From the NCBI GenBank assembly GCA_934446565.1, contig CAKSEO010000015.1, positions 1-52,243 on the forward strand: a stretch of 52,243 nt of DNA, in the 5' to 3' direction. The notes below the pieces were generated by a model that saw nothing but the letters and a program-made list of their open reading frames with translations, was not told the DNA's origin and did not search any database. Numbering within the stretch: position 1 is the stretch's first letter; every line of letters begins with the position of its first letter. Made by a program: the position numbers and the translations under genes. Source of the DNA: an uncultured Oscillospiraceae bacterium (GTDB taxonomy: Bacteria; Bacillota; Clostridia; Oscillospirales; Ruminococcaceae). This document shows positions 30,489 to 38,736 of the stretch, piece by piece.

Positions 30489-31177
30489 GCGAGTTTCTTT
30501 CAAATTCTGCGTATTTCGGAGTGCTGATAAGCCTGGTCAGCTACTGGCTGGGGGCTATCCTTAAAAAGCGCTTCAAGTCGGCGCTGATAAATCCGCTGCT
30601 TATTTCGATAATACTCACTATTCCGGCGCTGTTAGTGCTGCACATTGATTATTCCACCTATTACGAGGGCGCGAAGTACCTTTCCTGGCTGCTGACTCCG
30701 GCGACGGTCGCGCTTGCGGTGCCGTTGTATGAGCAGTTCGACCTGCTGAAGCACAATGCCGCTGCGGTCATCGCGGGAATAGTGGCGGGAGTGCTCTCCA
30801 GCCTGGGCTCGGTGCTGGGACTTGCGGCGCTGTTCGGGTTCAGCCACGAGGAGTACATAACGTTCCTGCCGAAGTCCATCACGACGGCGATAGGAATGGG
30901 CGTTTCCGAGGAGCTCGGAGGTATCGTATCCATCACGGCAGGCGTAATAATCATCACCGGAGTGTTCGGCAACATCCTGGGCGAGCTGGTTCTGAAGCTG
31001 TTCCGTATCAAGGAGCCGGTCGCAAAGGGGATAGCGCTGGGAACGTCGGCGCATGCGATAGGAACGTCGAAAGCGATGGAGATAGGCGAGGCGGAGGGCG
31101 CGATGAGCAGCCTTTCGATAGCGGTTTCCGGTATAATCACTGTAGCGGGAGCGGCGCTGTTCGCAAATCTGTATTAA
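30485..31177 (+). CDS. CidB/LrgB family membrane protein
   Basis: A membrane protein of 230 aa with about six to seven helices, the partner of the CidA/LrgA-like protein. Typical blocks: ALVPLY-like [14 protein letters not shown] (about 76-89), [20 protein letters not shown] (about 127-146) and the late [17 protein letters not shown], the LrgB signature. It overlaps cidA by 4 nt and ends the mntP-cidA-cidB operon at a bidirectional terminator. No LytSR-type regulator is adjacent. Confidence 0.94.
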   Translation: MSEFLSNSAYFGVLISLVSYWLGAILKKRFKSALINPLLISIILTIPALLVLHIDYSTYYEGAKYLSWLLTPATVALAVPLYEQFDLLKHNAAAVIAGIVAGVLSSLGSVLGLAALFGFSHEEYITFLPKSITTAIGMGVSEELGGIVSITAGVIIITGVFGNILGELVLKLFRIKEPVAKGIALGTSAHAIGTSKAMEIGEAEGAMSSLSIAVSGIITVAGAALFANLY

Positions 31178-31191
31178 AACAGCAAATTAAC

Positions 31192-31228
31192 AAGGCGGCT
31201 TGATCAATTCATCAAGCCGCCTTATTTT
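31192..31228. terminator. Bidirectional terminator between cidB and the EAL gene
   Basis: AAGGCGGCTTGAT (31192-31204) pairs perfectly with ATCAAGCCGCCTT (31211-31223) over CAATTC, followed on the plus strand by ATTTT. It serves converging transcripts. Confidence 0.9.
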
Positions 31229-31241
31229 ATATAGCTTAGTA

Positions 31242-32921
31242 TTACCCGGCAATGCTGTTTTCAAGCTTCTGCTCGAATTCCGTTACGGGAAGTGGTCTGT
31301 CGAAGTAGAATCCCTGCGCCAGGAAGCACTTGCATTCCTTCAGCAGCTTGACCTGCTCGGCGGTTTCGACGCCCTCGACGATGCACTCCAGCCCCAGGTC
31401 CTGCGACATCGTGATGATATGCCGAAGCATTTTCACCTTAGTGGGGTCGCGGTTTTCTTCCTCGTGCGTAGGGAGGAAGCTCTTGTCTATCTTGAGGACG
31501 TTCCACGGCAGCTCGCGGATGAGATTCAGCGAGGAATAACCAACTCCGAAGTCATCTACGGAGGTGCTGATATCCTGCTCCCGCAGTCCGTTTACGATCT
31601 TCTTGAGCTCCTTGAAATCGACGTCGGTAGTGGTTTCGGTGAGCTCTATCTCGATGTAGTGGTGCGGAACGTTGTACTTGTCGATTATCTGTAGGATAGA
31701 CTCCAGCAGATCCTGGTCGCCGAGGTGCAGCCTGGACAGGTTAACGGAGACCTTGACAGCCTCGCGCCCCTCGTCAAGCCACCTGCGGATATCGCGGCAG
31801 ACATGGTCGAGCATATAGAAATCCAGTGTGCATATCGCTTTGCTGCTCTCGAGGACGGGAATGAACTCCCCGGGGGAAACGATCTTTCCGTTTCTGAACC
31901 AGCGGCAGAGAGCCTCCGCGCCCGCGAGCTGGTAATTGTTGAGCTGCGTCTTGGGCTGATAGAAAACCTTGAATTCCTCGTTGGAAATAGCGCTGGGGAA
32001 CATAGTTTCGATTTCCCTTACACGGGTCTGGTACCTGCAGATTTCCTCGTCGTAGAAAAGGTAATGCTTCTTGTAAACGCTCTTGGCGAGTTGGTACGCT
32101 GTGCTTATCCTGTCCATGACGTCGGTCGCGGATTCAGTGCCGTCGGGAATCATGTAGTAACCCGTGGTGGTAGTCACAGTCACGGTATCATCGCCGCTGC
32201 CGTATGTTACCGGCATGCCGGAGAGATAGCTCTTGATATCGTCAAGATTGTCCTTCCTGAACAGGACAACAAAGTTGTCGCCGCCCACCCGGCAGACGCA
32301 TTCATCGTAAAGAAGCTTTTCGCGGATACCGTTGATGAACTGTCGCATGACCGCAGTGGCGCTTTCTCTGCCGAGTTTGTCGTTTATCGAGGAGAAGTGC
32401 CGGAGATTGAAATACGCGCTTCCGAATTCGCCGATATGCCCCTGGCGGATAATATTTTTTACGGTCGCAAGGTAATAGGTAAGCGGGTAAACGTCCAGGT
32501 CGCTGTCCATCATCGAGAGGTCGTCGGCGAGGGTAGCGGAGTAGCAGCGGTCGTTAAGTACGAACAGCAGCTTTTCCAGGGACTGTAATTGCTGAAGTTC
32601 CTCGTCAGACCAGTCCTGGCTGTCGGTTCTCTGCGTGAACCGGTAGGTAGCCTTTCCGGCGGGGGAAACCGTCTCACTGTAAATGACGTATCTGTTCTCG
32701 TCAGATTTGCCGCTGTCGTAGTAAACATAAGGGGCGCTGTTTGATCTTTCGGCGTTGCAGGTCGAATCGTAAAAGCCGGCGGAAAGTTTGCCGACCCTGA
32801 GGAAATCGCACAGGGGTACCAGCAGGTCATTGAAAGCGGGGTCGTGGAATTGTTTTATCTTTTCCCCCTGGATGATGAAATCATTAAGCAGCCTGGAATA
32901 TGCTTCGTAATCGAATATCAT
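31242..32921 (-). CDS. EAL phosphodiesterase with degenerate GGDEF domain
   Basis: A protein of 559 aa. An N-terminal GAF-like or unknown sensor region (1-135) is followed by a GGDEF domain (about 140-305) whose active site reads RVGGDNF, so diguanylate cyclase activity is probably lost. The EAL domain (about 310-555) is complete: GAEALCRW, SVNLSR, IELTETT, DDFGVGYSS, LKIDKSF and VEGVETAEQ. It should hydrolyse c-di-GMP to pGpG, perhaps with the degenerate GGDEF as a GTP sensor. The ATG shares one base with the stop of the PocR-domain gene (TGATG), and GGAGG lies inside that gene. Confidence 0.92.
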   Translation of the reverse strand: MIFDYEAYSRLLNDFIIQGEKIKQFHDPAFNDLLVPLCDFLRVGKLSAGFYDSTCNAERSNSAPYVYYDSGKSDENRYVIYSETVSPAGKATYRFTQRTDSQDWSDEELQQLQSLEKLLFVLNDRCYSATLADDLSMMDSDLDVYPLTYYLATVKNIIRQGHIGEFGSAYFNLRHFSSINDKLGRESATAVMRQFINGIREKLLYDECVCRVGGDNFVVLFRKDNLDDIKSYLSGMPVTYGSGDDTVTVTTTTGYYMIPDGTESATDVMDRISTAYQLAKSVYKKHYLFYDEEICRYQTRVREIETMFPSAISNEEFKVFYQPKTQLNNYQLAGAEALCRWFRNGKIVSPGEFIPVLESSKAICTLDFYMLDHVCRDIRRWLDEGREAVKVSVNLSRLHLGDQDLLESILQIIDKYNVPHHYIEIELTETTTDVDFKELKKIVNGLREQDISTSVDDFGVGYSSLNLIRELPWNVLKIDKSFLPTHEEENRDPTKVKMLRHIITMSQDLGLECIVEGVETAEQVKLLKECKCFLAQGFYFDRPLPVTEFEQKLENSIAG

Positions 32922-34168
32922 CAGGAAACACCTCCCTCAAGTTTCAGCTGTGGAATGATGAGGTCTATAGCGACCTCGCCGTTGCCGCAGTTCATCTCAA
33001 ATTTTCCCGACATAGTGCGCAGCTGGTTCCTCACGATGGAGAGACTCAGCTCGGACATGGTCTCGGCGTAGTATTCTTCGTCTGATGTGATTATTTCGTT
33101 TATCTTCGCGATAGTTTCATCGGAGAATTTGGCGTCCCGGCAGCCGAGGGTAACTATCAGGCATTCTGCGTATCCGTGCCGGAAAGACGATATTTTTACG
33201 GTGACGGCAGTGCCGCCGTTTTCTCTGAAAAGCGTGATGAATTTTTCGATGAGCTGGCAGATACCTCCCGCGTCGCCCAGCAGTCTGCCAGGGACTTCCG
33301 GCGTTATATTGAGCGACAGCTTTGCGGAGTCCTTTTTGTGACCCATGGTCCCGATGATAGCAGGGAACACCTTTCGCGGGTCGTATTCTTCCTCGCTCAT
33401 GCGGAAGCGCCTTCCTATCATTTGCAGATATGCGATGGAATCGCGTATCATTTCGGAAGCTCCTGCGCCGCGGTTCGTGATGATCTCCAGAGCGTCTTTC
33501 ATCCGCTCGGGGTCGCCGGAATCCAGCGCCTCCCTTGCCGTGTCCATATAATCCAGCGTGATGCTGGTCATGTCGGAGGTAAGGCTCATTATGTAGTCGG
33601 ACTGCGAGCGCGCCGCGATCTCCATGCTTTTGCTGTTTTCGATATCGGAGCAGCTGTGCAGCGCCATCGAGGACAACGCTTTTGTGATGTTGAAAAGCAG
33701 CTTTGCGGAACGTTCTATCTCCGCGCGGTCCATATGTTTTACGTTGCGGATCGCGGAAATGTACTCATCGCGGTCGATGCCGTATTCCTTTGCTTTTTCT
33801 TCGCATTCGGCGTCGTCCAGCTCATCCGTCTTGACCTGACCTCCGACAAAGCAGCCCACAAGTTCGCCGTTAAGCATTATAGGTGCAGCAAAATCTGCAA
33901 GACCCGCGTGGCAGCGGTAAACGGTAGGAGCGCCGGTTTTTAACGCTGCAGCAGCGCCATCTCTGTCGCAGTGGCGGCATTTCTGACACCCTATCTCTGA
34001 ATTGCGTATTATATCGTGACAAAAATGGGTGAAATTGCTGCCGGAAGTTACAGGAACTCCTTCCGCGTCGGTCGTGACAGACGCCATGCCGGTATACTCC
34101 GAGAATGCGTCCTGAATTTGCTGGAGTATATTTGGCTTTATGAGTTCCGTAAGCGTATAGTTCTGCAA
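32921..34168 (-). CDS. PocR-sensor protein with degenerate histidine-kinase core
   Basis: A protein of 415 aa. A PocR ligand-binding domain (about 8-125) carries its Cys pattern: FCHDI, GCQKCRHCDRDG and YRCHAGL, with a C-terminal hydrophobic GCFVGGQV. The PocR domain binds small hydrocarbon derivatives such as 1,3-propanediol. A helical dimerisation-like segment and a HATPase-like domain follow, but no phospho-acceptor His box or clear N-box is visible, so kinase activity is doubtful. AAGGAGG (34178-34184) precedes the TTG at 34168 by 9 nt; an upstream ATG falls inside the -35 box and is excluded. It probably regulates the EAL protein translated after it. Confidence 0.82.
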   Translation of the reverse strand: MQNYTLTELIKPNILQQIQDAFSEYTGMASVTTDAEGVPVTSGSNFTHFCHDIIRNSEIGCQKCRHCDRDGAAAALKTGAPTVYRCHAGLADFAAPIMLNGELVGCFVGGQVKTDELDDAECEEKAKEYGIDRDEYISAIRNVKHMDRAEIERSAKLLFNITKALSSMALHSCSDIENSKSMEIAARSQSDYIMSLTSDMTSITLDYMDTAREALDSGDPERMKDALEIITNRGAGASEMIRDSIAYLQMIGRRFRMSEEEYDPRKVFPAIIGTMGHKKDSAKLSLNITPEVPGRLLGDAGGICQLIEKFITLFRENGGTAVTVKISSFRHGYAECLIVTLGCRDAKFSDETIAKINEIITSDEEYYAETMSELSLSIVRNQLRTMSGKFEMNCGNGEVAIDLIIPQLKLEGGVS

Positions 34169-34223
34169 GCAAAACCGCCTCCTTATATACCTGCTGTTCG
34201 CTGGTAGAACACTATCCAAAAAT

Positions 34224-34252
34224 ATTGTATCATTTTTCACTCTTTTTGTCAA
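34224..34252 (-). promoter_or_regulatory. Promoter of the PocR-EAL operon
   Basis: Minus strand TTGACA (34247-34252), a 17-bp spacer and TACAAT (34224-34229). It fixes the PocR gene start downstream, at TTG 34168. Confidence 0.9.
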
Positions 34253-34337
34253 GCAAACTTTATATAAAAAATAAATTACGTTTTTCTTGTCAAATAGGGG
34301 GATATTCGTCTTTTTTCATAAAAATGCTCAAAAACCC

Positions 34338-34366
34338 TTGTAATTATCGCCGGAATGTGATAAAAT
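34338..34366 (+). promoter_or_regulatory. Promoter of the corA leader
   Basis: TTGTAA (34338-34343), a 17-bp spacer and TAAAAT (34361-34366). It gives a leader of about 170 nt before corA that holds a small open frame and possible stems (CCATGAG/CTCATGG, CCCGG/CCGGG). Confidence 0.75.
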
Positions 34367-34404
34367 ACAAATAAGTATGATATCATTGAAAAGGTGGTGA
34401 AACC

Positions 34405-34506
34405 ATGAGCGCAGACCCGGGGGCGTGCCAAACGTACCTGAAAAACGGAAACAGACCGTACAATAAACAGCGCCGGGGCGGACTCATGGAAAAGCTTCCG
34501 CGCTGA
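34405..34506 (+). CDS. Possible 33-aa leader peptide of corA
   Basis: An ATG with a GGTGGTG ribosome site opens a 33-codon frame starting MSADPGACQTYL and ending EKLPR. It ends 39 nt before the corA start, within its transcript. The peptide is basic, with Pro, Gly and a KQRRGG run. The start and the segment near its end can pair (CCATGAG with CTCATGG), so its translation could change leader folding. Salmonella corA has a leader peptide, corL, that controls expression; here the role is inference. It may also be a chance frame. Confidence 0.5.
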   Translation: MSADPGACQTYLKNGNRPYNKQRRGGLMEKLPR

Positions 34507-34545
34507 AAAAACGCGCAGCTGCGCGGAGCAAAGGAAGTGCCTGAC

Positions 34546-35493
34546 TTGGTCAAATATTTCAGAAACATCGAAACCCACCTTTGTGAGATAGAGAAACCCG
34601 AGGCGGGGTGCTGGATATCCGTAATAAACCCTACTGAAACAGAGATCTCCGACCTTGAGGACGACCTCGGTATCGACAGAGATTACGTCCGCGCCGCCCT
34701 CGACGAGGAGGAGCCGTCCCGTATCGAATCGGACGACGGTGTTACCCTGATAGTCGTAGACTACCCGGTAGCCGAAACGGACAACAACCCCGACCGGACG
34801 CTGCTGTACTCCACGACGCCAATGTCTATAATCATCACGGACAAGAACGTCGTGACGGTAAGCGCAAAGGAAAATTCCGTGGTGGAGGACATCTCCAAGG
34901 GCGTAGTAAAGGGTATACAGACCAACCTCAAGACGCGTTTCGTGTTCACGATACTTCTGCGGATAGCCGCGAGATACCTGCAATACCTCAAGCAGATCGA
35001 CAAGATACAGAACTACGTTGAGGGGACGCTCCACAAATCCATGCACAACAAGGGACTGATACAGCTGCTCGGGCTGGAGAAGTCGCTGGTATTCTTTTCG
35101 ACATCTCTCAAGGCGAACGAGGCGGTACTTGAAAAGCTCATGCGCGGCAGGTACATCAAGCTGTACGAGGAGGACCAGGACCTGCTCGACGATGTGCTGA
35201 TAGAGGTGCGCCAGGCGATAGAGATGACGAACATCTATTCGAACATTCTGAGCACCACGATGGATACATTCGCAAGCATAATCTCGAATAACCTGAACAT
35301 AGTCATGAAGCGCATGACGACGCTGACGATAATCATCGCAGTACCTACGATAGTGTTCAGCTTCTACGGCATGAATCTTAACGAAGCCGCGAACGGTCTT
35401 CCGCTGGCGAACGTGTGGTTTCCGCTGCTGCTGAGCGCGGTGCTGGCAGTCGGCGTCGGATTTATCATCAATATAACGCAGAAATTCAAATAA
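34546..35493 (+). CDS. corA: CorA-family magnesium/divalent cation transporter
   Basis: A protein of 315 aa. A large cytoplasmic alpha/beta N-domain (1-250) is followed by two C-terminal helices; helix 1 ends in the selectivity motif YGMNL (about 269-273), diagnostic of CorA. The loop LNEAANGLPLANVWF replaces the usual MPE loop. It forms a pentameric Mg2+ channel. The start is a TTG at 34546 with AAGGA 10 nt upstream; the GTG at 34537 overlaps the ribosome site. The long leader with a possible peptide suggests Mg2+-dependent control. Strong hairpins follow the stop. Confidence 0.92.
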   Translation: MVKYFRNIETHLCEIEKPEAGCWISVINPTETEISDLEDDLGIDRDYVRAALDEEEPSRIESDDGVTLIVVDYPVAETDNNPDRTLLYSTTPMSIIITDKNVVTVSAKENSVVEDISKGVVKGIQTNLKTRFVFTILLRIAARYLQYLKQIDKIQNYVEGTLHKSMHNKGLIQLLGLEKSLVFFSTSLKANEAVLEKLMRGRYIKLYEEDQDLLDDVLIEVRQAIEMTNIYSNILSTTMDTFASIISNNLNIVMKRMTTLTIIIAVPTIVFSFYGMNLNEAANGLPLANVWFPLLLSAVLAVGVGFIINITQKFK

Positions 35494-35581
35494 AAAAACG
35501 GGCTGCTGATAAAGGCGCATCTGCGTCGTCAGTGGCATCTGCACCTTTCTCAACAGCCCTGAATATCGTATTTCATAAATC

Positions 35582-35612
35582 AAAAGCCGGGCTGTGAACC
35601 CCGGCTTTTCTA
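35582..35612. terminator. Bidirectional terminator after corA
   Basis: AAAAGCCGGG (35582-35591) pairs with CCCGGCTTTT (35600-35609), serving corA and the converging PC4-like gene. A longer imperfect hairpin, GGGCTG/CAGCCC, lies at 35502-35560. Confidence 0.85.
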
Positions 35613-35628
35613 TTATTGCAGTTGCAGA

Positions 35629-35865
35629 TCACTCGAAGGAATCTTCCTCATCCCTTGCGTTGAACAGCTCGACCAGCTTCTGCATTTCCTCCTCGGTCAT
35701 GGAAATGCCCTTGCTCATGCGGGTATGATCTGCGTTCCAGTCGCGGATATCGTACTTCGGCTCGCGCTCGTTCCAGCTTACGAGGTTCAGCTCACGGGTC
35801 CAGCCCTTTGCGTTTTCGGAGATTACTCCGAGTTCCTTTGTGATCTCAAATGTGATTTCAGCCAT
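35629..35865 (-). CDS. YdbC/PC4-like single-stranded nucleic-acid-binding protein
   Basis: A protein of 78 aa with the PC4/YdbC fold, four strands and one helix: ELGVISENAKGWTRELNLVSWN, then KYDIRDWNADHTRMSKGISMT and the helix EEEMQKLVELFNA. PC4-like proteins bind single-stranded DNA as dimers; the bacterial role is not settled. AAGGAG, inside the end of the phosphoesterase gene, is 7 nt before the ATG. It is co-transcribed with that gene, one base apart. Confidence 0.87.
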   Translation of the reverse strand: MAEITFEITKELGVISENAKGWTRELNLVSWNEREPKYDIRDWNADHTRMSKGISMTEEEMQKLVELFNARDEEDSFE

Positions 35866-35866
35866 G

Positions 35867-36601
35867 TCAGTTCTCCTTGTCAGTATCTTCAGTTTTTTTC
35901 GGGCGCTTCGGCTCCCTTTTTTTCTTGATCTTGGTCTCGTCGGCTATTACGATATGGTCGTAGACTGCGTAGTATTTCGGCGGTATAAGCTTGTTGAGGT
36001 GCAGTTTCCCGAAAAACCAGCGCTCAAAGCTTATCTTCTCGTAAACATCGTTAAGATAGGTGTTGATGTGGTTACGGTCGCCGCTGCTGTGGTCGAGGAA
36101 ATCGTGCAGCTTCGACGGCGGCTCATATGTGACTACGAAATCCACCTTGTTTTCCGCTGCTGCAAGATTGCGCAGACCCTCCTCCAGCTCGTGCTCGGAC
36201 GGTATCTCGCGTTTCCACCAGTTTTCGCCCTCGATGAGGTCAACAGTGTCGTCGCTCTGCCCGCCGCCGAATGTGAATATGGTCTTTTCGGCGATGTCGA
36301 ACACCTGACCGCGCATCAGCTGTCGAAGTCTGCCGGAGATGGGACGGGTCTTTCCTCCGCACCATTCCTCAACGGGGTAGGACTCCAGCAGGTCGTAGTT
36401 GTCGTGCGAGCCCTCCACGAAAAGAACGTTGTAGGGCAGTTTTCCGATTTTTTTCAGTATCTTCTGTTCAGCGGCACTGCCGTCCCAGATGAATCCGAAA
36501 TCCCCGCAGACTATCAGCGCGTCGTTCTTTTTCAGCTTCCGGAGCAGCGGTGATTTGAATCTAGAGAAATCGCCGTGGATATCTCCGGTTATGTAAATCA
36601 T
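35867..36601 (-). CDS. Calcineurin-like metallophosphoesterase
   Basis: A protein of 244 aa with dinuclear metal-site motifs: GDIHGD (6-11), GDFGF (33-37), GSHDN (64-68, in place of GNHD/E) and FGKLHLN (about 203-209, in place of GHxH). The Ser for Asn and the lost second His in the last motif suggest altered metal chemistry. The C-terminal tail is Lys-rich (KKKREPKRPKK), fitting nucleic-acid contact alongside the PC4-like partner. The ATG at 36601 follows a GGGGGGA ribosome site by 5 nt. An imperfect palindrome CCGAAT/ATTCGG (36619-36637) lies between it and the divergent dacF promoter. Confidence 0.84.
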   Translation of the reverse strand: MIYITGDIHGDFSRFKSPLLRKLKKNDALIVCGDFGFIWDGSAAEQKILKKIGKLPYNVLFVEGSHDNYDLLESYPVEEWCGGKTRPISGRLRQLMRGQVFDIAEKTIFTFGGGQSDDTVDLIEGENWWKREIPSEHELEEGLRNLAAAENKVDFVVTYEPPSKLHDFLDHSSGDRNHINTYLNDVYEKISFERWFFGKLHLNKLIPPKYYAVYDHIVIADETKIKKKREPKRPKKTEDTDKEN

Positions 36602-36657
36602 ATGATCCCCCCACGCAGCCGAATAATTAAAATTCGGTTACAATTTGCAAAAAGCCC

Positions 36658-36686
36658 TTTACAAGCAGCCCGAGATTTTGTATAAT
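36658..36686 (+). promoter_or_regulatory. Promoter of the dacF-rlmH operon
   Basis: TTTACA (36658-36663), a 17-bp spacer and TATAAT (36681-36686). A leader of about 100 nt precedes the ATG at 36795; no structured element is obvious. Confidence 0.8.
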
Positions 36687-36794
36687 AATAAGTAGCTTAT
36701 GCAGAGCAGGCAGGTAATTTCCAGTTTGCAATGATATTTGTAAAGTAAAAAAACCGCCTTATATATAATAACTCATTACAGGAGATTTGTCTAT

Positions 36795-38243
36795 ATGCGA
36801 AAAGTAAAAATTTTTTCGGTATTTATGTCAATAATTTTACTATGTGGCACATTGTTGCCGTCTGTCAGCGTATCTGCGGCGTTTACGCCTAAATTTGCGC
36901 TGCACAGCGAGGGCGTGTACATGGTGAATCTCGATACGGACATCGTCATCGTGTCGAAGAATGCGGACAAGAAGCTGACTCCGGCGTCCACGACAAAAAT
37001 AATGACCGCGCTTGTTGCATTGGAAAACATCAAGGATTTCGACGCGACAGTCGTTGTCAACTCCACGGCAACAGACGAATTCTGGAGCGGCAACCCGAAT
37101 TACGAGGGACCGTCCACTGCGGATATCCGCGCCGGACAGGACAACGTGACCTACTGGGACTGCCTATACGCGCTGATGGTATGTTCCGCGTGCGAGGCGG
37201 GAAATATCCTTGCGGTGAACATTGCGGGAAGCATTCCTGACTTTGTTGCGATGATGAACGCAAAAGCCGCTGAAATAGGCTGCACGAATACCCATTTTGC
37301 GAACACCCACGGACTGTACGCCGAGGACAATTACACCACGGCGCGTGACCTGTACCTCATAACGCGCTACGCGATGGATAATTACCCGGGATTCATGACG
37401 ATATGCAGCACCACGGATTACACGATGCCGGCGAATTCCGCGAACCCCGATGGCTACACTATCCACACGACCAACAAGCTGATGGTGGACGGCAGCTACT
37501 ATTACGAGGGCGTAGAGGGCGTCAAGACCGGCAGTATCAACGAGTACTACGAATACAAGGACGGTGCGTGGGACACCGCCAACCCGAAAGAAGGCTCGAT
37601 GGCGCTTGTCACGACCTGCAAGAAAAAGGGAAGCGACGGACGCGGCTACCGCTACATGATAGTAACGCTGGGAGCGCCTTTCTACGATGAAAACGGCGAC
37701 AAGTCGAACTATTCCTTCAAGGATCACTATGCGCTCTACGATTGGGCGTTCAGCGAGTTCGTCTACACGAACATCGTCAAGATGAACGAGCAGGTAACGC
37801 AGGTAGACGTAAAGCACGGCAAGGACACCGACAAGGTGGGCATCTGTGCGGCGGAGGATTACTACACCCTGCTTGAAAAGAGCCTGAACAAGACCACGGT
37901 CTCCCAGAACGTCAAGCTTTACCCTGAGCGCGTTCCGATAATGGCTCCGCAGAACAAGGGCTACGAGGTCGGCGAGCTGGAGCTGAAGCTGAACGATGAG
38001 ACCCTCGCGACGGTCAAACTCATCACCGAATCTGATCTGGAGCTTGACACGAATTCGTTCTACATGGAGAAGATAGGTCAGGTAGTCGCGAATCCGCTGT
38101 TCAAGTGGCTCTGCGTGCTTATCGGCGTGGAAGTTGTGCTGCTTATCGTAACGCACTATATGAAGCAGTCGTTCCGCAGAAAGGTGGAGGCGATGAACCG
38201 CCGCCGCAGGATAAACATGAACTCCCCGAAGAAGAGGAAGTAA
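36795..38243 (+). CDS. D-alanyl-D-alanine carboxypeptidase (S11, DacF-like) with altered SxN motif
   Basis: A secreted, membrane-anchored penicillin-binding protein of 482 aa that trims the terminal D-Ala of peptidoglycan. Signal peptide about 1-28 (ending VSVSA-A), SxxK at S65-TT-K68, KTG at 244-246 and a C-terminal anchor helix (about 435-458) with a basic cytoplasmic tail. The second motif, normally SxN (SAND or SGND), reads S131-A-C133-E. This Asn normally helps orient the substrate, so activity may be changed. GGAG lies about 9 nt before the ATG. It is followed 2 nt later by rlmH. Confidence 0.9.
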   Translation: MRKVKIFSVFMSIILLCGTLLPSVSVSAAFTPKFALHSEGVYMVNLDTDIVIVSKNADKKLTPASTTKIMTALVALENIKDFDATVVVNSTATDEFWSGNPNYEGPSTADIRAGQDNVTYWDCLYALMVCSACEAGNILAVNIAGSIPDFVAMMNAKAAEIGCTNTHFANTHGLYAEDNYTTARDLYLITRYAMDNYPGFMTICSTTDYTMPANSANPDGYTIHTTNKLMVDGSYYYEGVEGVKTGSINEYYEYKDGAWDTANPKEGSMALVTTCKKKGSDGRGYRYMIVTLGAPFYDENGDKSNYSFKDHYALYDWAFSEFVYTNIVKMNEQVTQVDVKHGKDTDKVGICAAEDYYTLLEKSLNKTTVSQNVKLYPERVPIMAPQNKGYEVGELELKLNDETLATVKLITESDLELDTNSFYMEKIGQVVANPLFKWLCVLIGVEVVLLIVTHYMKQSFRRKVEAMNRRRRINMNSPKKRK

Positions 38244-38245
38244 CG

Positions 38246-38725
38246 ATGAACATTAATTTCATAGCGATGGGCAAGCTCAAGGAATCCTGGTACCGCGAAG
38301 CCTGCGCCGAATACCTGAAAAGGCTGGGCGCGTACGTCACGCCGAAAGTGACCGAGCCGAGCCCTGTAGACCTCCCGCAGAAACCCTCCCAGGCGCAGAT
38401 AGACGCCGCGCTCCGGCAGGAGGCTGCGAAGATACGCGAGCAGATAAAGCCCGGCAGTTTCACGGTAGCGATGTGCATCGAGGGCAAGACCATTTCCAGC
38501 GAGCAGCTGGCGCAGAAACTCGAAACCGCAGCGGGGCAGGGGTTCAGCACGGTAAATTTCCTGGTCGGGAGTTCGTTCGGGCTTGACGAGGAGCTGAAAA
38601 AGCAGGCTGACCTGCGGCTTTCGATGTCGCCGATGACCTTTCCGCATTCCCTCGCGCGGGTAATGCTGATGGAGCAGGTGTACCGCGCGTATTCCATACT
38701 GAACAACGGAAAATACCATAAGTAA
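38246..38725 (+). CDS. rlmH: 23S rRNA (pseudouridine-1915-N3)-methyltransferase RlmH
   Basis: A protein of 159 aa, the exact usual length of RlmH, a trefoil-knot SPOUT methyltransferase acting on pseudouridine 1915 of helix 69 in assembled ribosomes. Motifs: MGKLKESWYREACAEYLKRL near the start, FLVGSSFGLDEEL (about 99-111) for SAM binding, and the C-terminal MTFPHSLARVMLMEQ and final NGKYHK. AGGAAG precedes the ATG at 38246 by 5 nt; longer in-frame starts lie within dacF. Housekeeping gene, coupled to dacF. Confidence 0.96.
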   Translation: MNINFIAMGKLKESWYREACAEYLKRLGAYVTPKVTEPSPVDLPQKPSQAQIDAALRQEAAKIREQIKPGSFTVAMCIEGKTISSEQLAQKLETAAGQGFSTVNFLVGSSFGLDEELKKQADLRLSMSPMTFPHSLARVMLMEQVYRAYSILNNGKYHK

Positions 38726-38736
38726 GGAGCAATAAA

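Noticed and set aside
34169..34252. ATG start at 34252 for the PocR gene
   Set aside because: It lies within the -35/-10 promoter of the gene; the TTG at 34168 with AAGGAGG fits better.
34366..34545. M-box magnesium riboswitch upstream of corA
   Set aside because: The leader lacks the conserved M-box sequence blocks I know; the small open frame explains the stretch better.
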